From contig CAJWLW010000241.1 in NCBI GenBank assembly GCA_913042885.1, positions 1 to 7,633 of the forward strand: 7,633 nt of DNA, in the 5' to 3' direction. The notes beneath the pieces were generated by a model. The model did not search any database. It saw nothing but the letters and a program-made list of their open reading frames with translations, and was not told where the DNA came from. The stretch's first letter is position 1, and every line of letters begins with the position of its first letter. The position numbers and the translations under genes are program-made. Of this stretch, positions 7,464 to 7,633 are shown one piece after another. The DNA is from an uncultured Lentisphaeria bacterium. GTDB taxonomy: Bacteria > Verrucomicrobiota > Lentisphaeria > JABSQK01 > CAJWLW01.

Positions 7464-7489
7464 GTGAAAATCGAGTGCCGCAAGAAACC

Positions 7490-7633
7490 TCAGAAACGTA
7501 CACGCTTCTTGAGTCCGAACCAATTGCGTTGCGGCGCCGGCAGCGCAGCAACTGCAAAGTCCAGATCCTTTTTCTGGACTTTCCTGTCCGACAGCCGGTA
7601 GCGCCCGCCGCGACGGGTGCGAAAAGTCAAAAG
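7490..7633 (-). CDS. C-terminal end of an unidentified basic protein (partial, runs off right edge)
   Basis: Reading leftwards from the window edge, one frame is open for 47 codons and stops with TGA at 7492-7490. The residues include FRTRRGGRYRLSDRK, then KKDLDFAVAALPAP, and the end is NWFGLKKRVRF. The peptide has 14 Lys/Arg against 3 Asp/Glu. It uses GC-ending codons like its neighbours, contains Trp and aromatic residues, and stops just before the PhyH-family gene in the same direction. All of this suggests a genuine gene end. It is too short for me to assign a family. The strongly basic tail could be the cytoplasmic end of a membrane protein or a nucleic-acid-binding protein, but that is speculation. 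Confidence 0.55.
   Translation of the reverse strand, partial: LLTFRTRRGGRYRLSDRKVQKKDLDFAVAALPAPQRNWFGLKKRVRF

Noticed and set aside
7481..7483. TTG start for the PhyH-family gene
   Set aside because: It has no good ribosome-binding site, whereas the ATG at 7453 has GGAG six bases upstream; the extra ten residues show no family similarity.
1..7633. CRISPR array, tRNA/rRNA genes, insertion sequence or phage elements
   Set aside because: No regularly spaced direct repeats, no tRNA-like cloverleaf or rRNA sequence, no transposase and no terminal inverted repeats were seen; the only repeats are the protein-coding calcium loops.

Overview
The window (about 60% GC, tightly packed, with Shine-Dalgarno sites) comes from a bacterium. 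Its gene content is a very large secreted multidomain protein with FG-GAP/VCBS, ASPIC/UnbV, LamG and CBM9-like modules, next to a phytanoyl-CoA dioxygenase-like oxygenase. That combination is typical of the Planctomycetota/Verrucomicrobiota/Lentisphaerota group and of Poribacteria/Latescibacteria-type lineages. This is an inference from gene style only; no rRNA or other marker is present.

Layout: two genes read rightwards and two read leftwards, meeting tail to tail near 6561-6634. On the + strand, positions 34-1134 encode an M29-family (aminopeptidase T/PepS-like) metalloenzyme whose start may lie beyond the left edge. Positions 1143-6560 encode an exported 1805-residue protein. The ribosome-binding site of the second gene overlaps the stop codon of the first, so they are almost certainly cotranscribed and probably translationally coupled. 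On the - strand, the C-terminal 47 codons of an unidentified basic protein enter at the right edge and stop at 7490. It is followed, 36 bases downstream, by a PhyH-family Fe(II)/2-oxoglutarate dioxygenase (7453-6635). The short convergent gap shows no clear terminator.

The exported protein is the centre of interest. It reads, from the N-terminus, as: signal peptide; seven calcium-loop repeats that suggest a seven-bladed beta-propeller; ASPIC/UnbV domain; Pro/Thr-rich linker; LamG/concanavalin-like lectin domain; CBM9-like domain; beta-sandwich; a probable TIM-barrel glycosidase-like module; a beta-galactosidase-trimerisation/GATase-like module; and a C-terminal discoidin (F5/8C)-like module. 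It looks like a secreted glycan-binding and possibly glycan-cleaving protein. The M29 enzyme has no visible signal peptide and is presumably cytoplasmic. A link between the two products is suggested only by their operon arrangement. The - strand pair appears to be a separate unit.
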